Below are positions 45,948-45,975 of a stretch of 45,975 nucleotides of DNA, one piece after another. A program made the translations under genes and the position numbers. The DNA is from Rhodocyclaceae bacterium (GTDB lineage: Bacteria > Pseudomonadota > Gammaproteobacteria > Burkholderiales > UBA3065), in the NCBI GenBank assembly GCA_018882975.1, contig VEQZ01000005.1:1-45975 (forward strand), given 5' to 3'. Below the pieces are notes generated by a model. It saw nothing but the letters and a program-made list of their open reading frames with translations. It made no database searches and was not told the origin of the DNA. Within the stretch, counting starts at the first letter, position 1; every line of letters starts with the position of its first letter.

Positions 45948-45975
45948 GGCCGGATTTTAGCAGCAGGGCCTATAC

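Overview
The window is about 46 kb of GC-rich, densely coding chromosome, almost certainly from a betaproteobacterium and most likely Rhodocyclales (Azoarcus/Thauera/Zoogloea-like). The reasons are gene content and order: gpmI-envC-ctpA-moeB beside a rhodanese-grxC-secB-gpsA block; bioBFHCD; a caa3-type cox cluster headed by a DUF2244 gene and carrying a tiny assembly-protein gene, ctaG, SURF1, ctaB, ctaA and SCO; ftsY-ftsE-ftsX next to rpoH, with a CIRCE element; and slmA. The assignment rests on protein sequence patterns and synteny recalled from memory, not on a search. I see no tRNA, rRNA, CRISPR array, insertion sequence, phage or plasmid gene. This is core chromosome.

Layout. (1) 1-1700: the 5' part of thiC (minus strand, cut by the window edge) with a TPP riboswitch. 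(2) 1889-4041: a PCMT-like methyltransferase, argB and slmA (plus). (3) 4083-9422: gpmI, envC-like, ctpA and moeB, all minus. (4) 9639-12202: rhodanese, grxC, secB and gpsA (plus). (5) 12224-13518: trmL and comF (minus). (6) 13581-18094: bioB-F-H-C-D, with every junction overlapping. (7) 18386-27759: the aa3/caa3 cytochrome oxidase locus, covering subunits II, I and III, copper delivery (ctaG, SCO, a SCO-like protein), SURF1, and heme O and heme A synthases. (8) 27860-31511: ftsY-ftsE-ftsX then rpoH (minus), with a perfect HrcA/CIRCE operator before rpoH. (9) 31565-35762: two M16 peptidase subunits (one active, one degenerate), rsmD, coaD and an Alvin-type ferredoxin (plus). (10) 35793-37978: an MBL-fold hydrolase divergent from amtB; their shared region holds two NtrC dyads three helical turns apart and a sigma-54 promoter. 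(11) 38049-41643: gamma carbonic anhydrase (minus), then oligopeptidase A and exonuclease III (plus). (12) 41650-43702: an iron-uptake-like operon of cupredoxin, FTR1 permease and a predicted outer-membrane barrel (minus) behind a strong promoter with a Fur-like spacer. (13) 43851-45947: mobB, moaD, moaE and a YgjP-like metallopeptidase (minus).

How the parts connect. The cox locus holds almost everything needed to build one terminal oxidase. The bio operon covers pimeloyl-ACP to biotin except bioA. The molybdopterin genes (mobB, moaD, moaE, with moeB at the other end of the window) are scattered. Regulation readable from the DNA includes thiamine (riboswitch), heat shock (CIRCE), nitrogen (NtrC/sigma-54), probably iron (Fur-like), and possibly an IscR-like box before the cox locus.

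The most unusual observation is in the oxidase. All metal ligands and the D-pathway residues are present, but the canonical K-pathway residues are replaced in subunit I (Ser to Pro279, Thr to Leu339, Lys to Leu342), and the K-pathway entrance Glu of subunit II is Gln87. I did not find a clearly novel multi-gene system such as a defence island. The best candidates for undescribed biology are this K-channel-less oxidase, the SCO-like small protein in the same locus, and the barrel-type partner of the FTR1/cupredoxin operon.
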